A DNA stretch of 64,000 nucleotides from NCBI GenBank assembly GCA_963733905.1, contig CAVTEU010000013.1:62001-126000 (forward strand), read 5' to 3'. Below are positions 60,706 to 64,000 of this stretch, one piece after another. Position numbers and translations under genes: made by a program. The first letter of the stretch is position 1; the number at the start of each line of letters is the position of its first letter. Under the pieces are notes generated by a model. It was given only the letters and a program-made list of their open reading frames with translations, was not told the DNA's origin and made no database searches. The DNA is from DATADW01 sp963733905 (lineage in GTDB: Bacteria; Actinomycetota; Acidimicrobiia; Spongiisociales; DATADW01).

Positions 60706-61437
60706 GATGAACGGCGCGCTGTGACGACGTAACCGGTGCCGATATCGGTCCGGCGCATAGGTAGCTGCATCCAACGGAAGGGCGCAGTAGCCAATTCGGT
60801 CACCCAGGCACGACTCGCCGGTTGCAGCATCCGGCCGCTGCGGGCGGTCCGTTCCTCAAGCGGAAAATCTGCGTCAGGAGGCAATACCCGGTTCCGGGCA
60901 AACTCGAGCACAAATCCGATCGGGAACCCATAGGAGAGCACGGTCACCTCTTCGAACCCCAACGAGCGCAGCATCCCCTGCAGATCGTCACGCTCGTAGC
61001 GCCGGTAGTGGCCGACCGCAAGGTCTGCCGGTCCGAAGCGATCCTGATGTGACGGGACGCTGAGCATCAACTGGCCGCCTGGAGTCAGCCAACGACGCCA
61101 CGCCTCGAGTGCTTCGCGATCTTCCTCGATGTGCTCCAGGACCTCAAAGGCACCTACCACGTCGAAAACCTCGTCGGGCTCCGCCGGGAGAAAGTCATTG
61201 ATCACCATTCCACGCCCACCGAGACGCCGCTGCGCCACCCGGAAGGACTCCCCATCAGGCTCATATCCCGTGTAGTCGAATCGCGAGGCCAGCCGGACCG
61301 CCAGGCCGCCTTGGCCGCACCCGACTTCGAGAAAGCGACCGGTTTCCGGCAGGAGTCGCCGGATCAACTCCCACCTCAGCCACCCGTTGTAACTGAGCGG
61401 CACATGGGCGTTGCGTTCGCATAGACGTGTCAGTCAC
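60702..61437 (-). CDS. SAM-dependent class I methyltransferase
   Basis: Motif I is LEVGCGQGGLAVRLA near residue 35; the acidic motif II and DVVGAFEVLEHIEEDREAL, then TPGGQLMLSVPSHQDRFGPADLAVGHYRRYERDDLQGML, match the UbiG/methyltransf_11 type seen in polysaccharide clusters, often for O-methylation of sugars or capping. The open frame begins at a GTG (61403), but GTG at 61437, one inserted base away in register, overlaps the stop of the upstream GT39-like gene and adds a sensible N-terminus, so the true start is probably there. About 244 residues. Co-expressed with the GT4-like gene. Confidence 0.84.
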
Positions 61438-63118
61438 AGTCGTTCAGGTGGTACACGATCATCTCGCCACCGGGTCGGTGGTAGTCGAAGGGATAGAGGT
61501 TGGTCGCCCAATCGAGGTTAAAGGGCACGGGCCCGCGCCCAGGCAGGTAGGGGCTCACCTGATACGCAACCTCCGACTCATCGGCGAGCCGCTCGTAGTA
61601 GGCAACCGCACCAGGCGTCTCTTCCGGCTCGACCAGGGCGCGGTCGTACCAGAGGCTGCCGGTCACCACCCAGCAGATGCCCCGCCGCCGTGAACAAGTC
61701 GACAGCGAGGGTCCTAAAAACTGGCGAGTTGTGCTCGGCAATAGGCCCTCCAATGGGACGGCCTCCGCCAATCCAACCCGGTCATGAACGAGCCGGTTCG
61801 CCACCAAAGTTTCCAACTGTTCGCCCGGCGAACGGCGTCGGGCCGAACACCTCGCTCACGACCTGGTCCCCAGGTGGAACGTTCTCGAGCATCCACTGCC
61901 ATGTCAGTTGGCGAGTGTCGGTCCGCCCCCGGACGAGGTCGGCATGGACGCTGTGGAGCAGCGATGGGATCAGTAGGGCCCCGACCGCCACCACTGTGGC
62001 GACTAGGCGCCAGCGCGGCCAACGGGTGGCGAAGCGCGTCGACGGCGATGAAAGCCCCATAGGCAGCAAGCAGGATGAGGAAGGGAAAAATCGGCAAAAG
62101 CCAGCGACCGAAGAAACGGTCCTGATTCCCCATGAAGAGCAGGTAGAGAACTGGTGCTGGTACCAGGACCCAAGCCAGCACTCGCCGCCTGAGGGCCAGG
62201 TGGATGCCACCAACAATGCCGAATCCGAGCGGAACCCACCCGAGACCCCAGGTGAGGACCCAGAGGTAGTAACGCCAACCGTTCTCCTCGGTCTGACCCA
62301 CCTTGACGTTCCCCTCCGGATAGAGGGTCAGCCGATCGATCCCGTCGATGAACCCGGCCGGATTGACCAGAGCCGAAGGAGTGGCCACGAAGAAAGCTGT
62401 CAACGAAATGACGGCGGCCAATCCGACGCCCTTGAGAGCTCGGCTCCGGTCCCTTCGCAAGTCGACGACGAACGCCGCTACGAGCGGCAGGAGCACGATC
62501 CCGGCCGTGTATTTGGTGGCGACGGCCAGCCCGAGACCGGCGCCGGCGAGGGAATACCAACCTGAGCCCTCCAGAGCGGAGAACATGGGCGGTACCCAGC
62601 AACGAAAGAGTCGCCGGAACCAGCAGCGCCGCATCATTGACCGCGTAGTGGGCGTAGTGGACCGACAAGAAGGCAACCGCCGCGATCGCCGCCGAAAGCA
62701 GGGCGATGCGGCGGTCGAAGAGGGCTTTGGCCACGAAGTAGAGGAGCCACACCGAGACAACGCCGAGCACGGCGACCAAGATTCGGGCCACTAGGTACAC
62801 CGAGCCAACGTTCTCGGCAAAGGCGCGGACTGCACCGGGGGCGCCGCCGAAGACAGCTCCAAACGCACCGGCAAATAGATACGTCAACGCCGGGGGGTTG
62901 ACGAAATAGTCGAGTTGAAGGCTCCCCGTCTCGAGGAATTGGACCGCATACCGCACAAAATGCCTCGCCTCGTCGGGGCTGTAGACGGCAGGGAGTCCAT
63001 GGGCAATGTTCCAGACCCGCAGAACGAGGGCGAGGAGCAGCACGGCGCCAAGTGTGAACGGCCACCACAACTTTCGGCGCGACTCGGAGACATCCTTGGA
63101 AACGGTTGGATGCTCCAC
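61430..63118 (-). CDS. GT39-like membrane mannosyl/glycosyltransferase (frameshifted)
   Basis: From GTG at 63118 (alternatively ATG 63157): one helix (LWWPFTLGAVLLLALVLRVWNIAHG), then the acidic loop YSPDEARHFVRYAVQFLETG (DE motif of PMT/GT39 enzymes), VNPPALTYLFAGAFG, many helices (SVWLLYFVAKALF, TKYTAGIVLLPLVAAFV, WVLTWGLGWVPLGFGIVGGIHLAL) and a C-terminal extracytoplasmic domain ending at 61430. Frames join near 62590, 62025 and 61805, with further uncertainty near 61750. About 560 residues. It probably uses a polyprenyl-phosphate sugar to decorate surface glycan or protein. Its end overlaps the methyltransferase start. Confidence 0.82.
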
Positions 63119-63142
63119 CGCTGCTAACAATGGGGTGTCCCC

Positions 63143-64000
63143 ATGACCGAGTCCCATGCCAGTATCGGCGCGCACGGCACCTTTGTCTCCGATCATCCTG
63201 ACGATGGGGTCATCGCGACTGCTCCATCGAACCCGGGGCATATGCGCGAGTGGATGGTCATTGCGCTGATCGCGTTGGTGTCAATCGCTGTTTTGATCAT
63301 TTTCCGCGCTCAGCCTGGCACTTGGGACGAGGCGCGATACCTGGAGGCGGCAAACGCTCCGCTCGACGTAGAACCCAACCACTGGTCGACGAGGCTCGGC
63401 CTGACTCTACCGACGTGGGCCGCCATGCAATTGTTCGGGTACTCCGAGGCTGCCTACTACCTGCTCCCCATCCTGCTCTCTATCGTCCTCGTCGTCGCCA
63501 CCTACCTTCTCGGGCGGGTGACGTTTGGTCGCACGGTCGGCCTTGTTGCCGCGGCGATGATCCTGACGCTGCCATGGGTACTTCCTTCCGCTACCAGGCT
63601 TCTCCCCGACGTCGGTCTTGCCGCCCTGCTCACGGGGGCAGTCACCGCCGTGATCGCGGCCGCCAACCGGTCCGCCCTCCGAGGCTGGGACCGATCCGCC
63701 AACCTCCTCCTGGTGGCCGCCGGGTTGATGCTCGGTTGGTCATACCTCGTGCGGGAGATGGCGCTTCTCTTTATGCCGATCGCGCTCTTCGTCGCCATCC
63801 TCTACAAAGTACGACCGCGTTCGCTGGTCCACCTGGCGTGGCCCGTTGTTCTCACTGGGCTGATGGAGAGCCTGTACGGGTGGCTGGTATGGGGTTCACC
63901 CCTCACCCATCTCAACGTGGTTGTCGCTCGGTCCAGCGACCCGGCAACCGAATTCGTTGTCGAGAGGTCGGCCGCCGCACTGGCTCGTCAGACGTCGGCA
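63143..64000 (+). CDS. GT39-like membrane glycosyltransferase, 3' end outside window
   Basis: The open frame runs off the end of the window. ATG at 63143 gives a 33-residue hydrophilic leader; ATG at 63242 (MREWMVIALIALVSIAVLIIF) starts directly at the first helix and is the alternative. TWDEARYLEAANAPLD is the acidic loop typical of the family, followed by WSTRLGLTLPTWAAMQLFGYSEAAYYLLP and helices near 63500-63900. It is divergent from another GT39-like gene, with about 25 bases between the preferred starts, or about 125 with the later ATG. At least 285 residues are visible. Confidence 0.8.
   Translation, partial: MTESHASIGAHGTFVSDHPDDGVIATAPSNPGHMREWMVIALIALVSIAVLIIFRAQPGTWDEARYLEAANAPLDVEPNHWSTRLGLTLPTWAAMQLFGYSEAAYYLLPILLSIVLVVATYLLGRVTFGRTVGLVAAAMILTLPWVLPSATRLLPDVGLAALLTGAVTAVIAAANRSALRGWDRSANLLLVAAGLMLGWSYLVREMALLFMPIALFVAILYKVRPRSLVHLAWPVVLTGLMESLYGWLVWGSPLTHLNVVVARSSDPATEFVVERSAAALARQTSA

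Overview
Organism. This is high-GC (roughly 65-70% by eye) bacterial chromosome from an actinobacterium. Pointers are the paired coenzyme F420 genes fbiA-fbiB, a fused biotin carboxylase/BCCP of the AccA3 type, an LpdA-type flavoprotein with one redox cysteine, and a gene order (fbiA-fbiB, nucleotidyltransferase, LCP protein, birA, accD, accC/A3, lpdA) that echoes the Rv3261-Rv3303c region of Mycobacterium tuberculosis. The many S-layer-homology (SLH) exoproteins plus CsaB are not mycobacterial. They suggest a deep-branching class such as Acidimicrobiia (inference). No rRNA, confident tRNA, CRISPR, IS element or prophage was seen.

Layout. 1-4.1 kb: DUF5719-like secreted protein and a GT2/membrane glycosyltransferase (minus). 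4.3-5.9 kb: fbiA-fbiB (plus). 5.9-10.7 kb: LCP ligase, UDP-glucose dehydrogenase, sugar nucleotidyltransferase and sugar epimerase (minus operon). 10.7-20.4 kb: dienelactone-hydrolase-like protein, birA, carboxyltransferase accD, a broken four-helix-bundle (S23) gene, accC/A3, arginase, lpdA and methylmalonyl-CoA mutase. This is a propionyl-CoA/biotin module, completed by a B12 adenosyltransferase at 27.7 kb. 20.6-30 kb: class A PBP with PASTA domains, rhodanese-ThiF (MoeZ-like) protein, polyprenyl sugar-phosphate transferase, leucyl aminopeptidase, a membrane protein and an ExoA-like GT2. 30.1-46.8 kb: four secreted SLH proteins (SpoIID-like, peptidoglycan amidase, subtilisin, sugar-dehydrogenase-like propeller) mixed with glycosyltransferases, an asparagine-synthetase-like protein and the ketal-pyruvyltransferase CsaB. 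46.9-50.5 kb: rmlD-rmlA-rmlB-rmlC for dTDP-L-rhamnose. 50.6-64 kb: further glycosyltransferases, a flippase-like membrane protein, a WecB-like epimerase, a membrane alkaline-phosphatase-fold transferase, a GNAT, a methyltransferase and two GT39-like membrane transferases, the last cut by the window end.

How it works together. The second half reads as one cell-surface factory. Rhamnose and other activated sugars are made, assembled on polyprenyl phosphate, attached to the wall by an LCP enzyme and pyruvylated by CsaB, giving the ligand that SLH domains bind in Firmicutes. The SLH enzymes would dock on it.

Data quality. Many otherwise conserved genes are broken into two or more frames. Where I compared the joins base by base, almost every break was explained by one inserted base, which points to uncorrected insertion errors rather than gene decay. 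I therefore annotate full gene spans across the frames.

Other structure. Short tandem arrays with a strict 7-bp period, in four sequence families, sit in at least ten intergenic gaps. Two abut perfect GC-rich hairpins, and two pairs flank a gene in inverted orientation.
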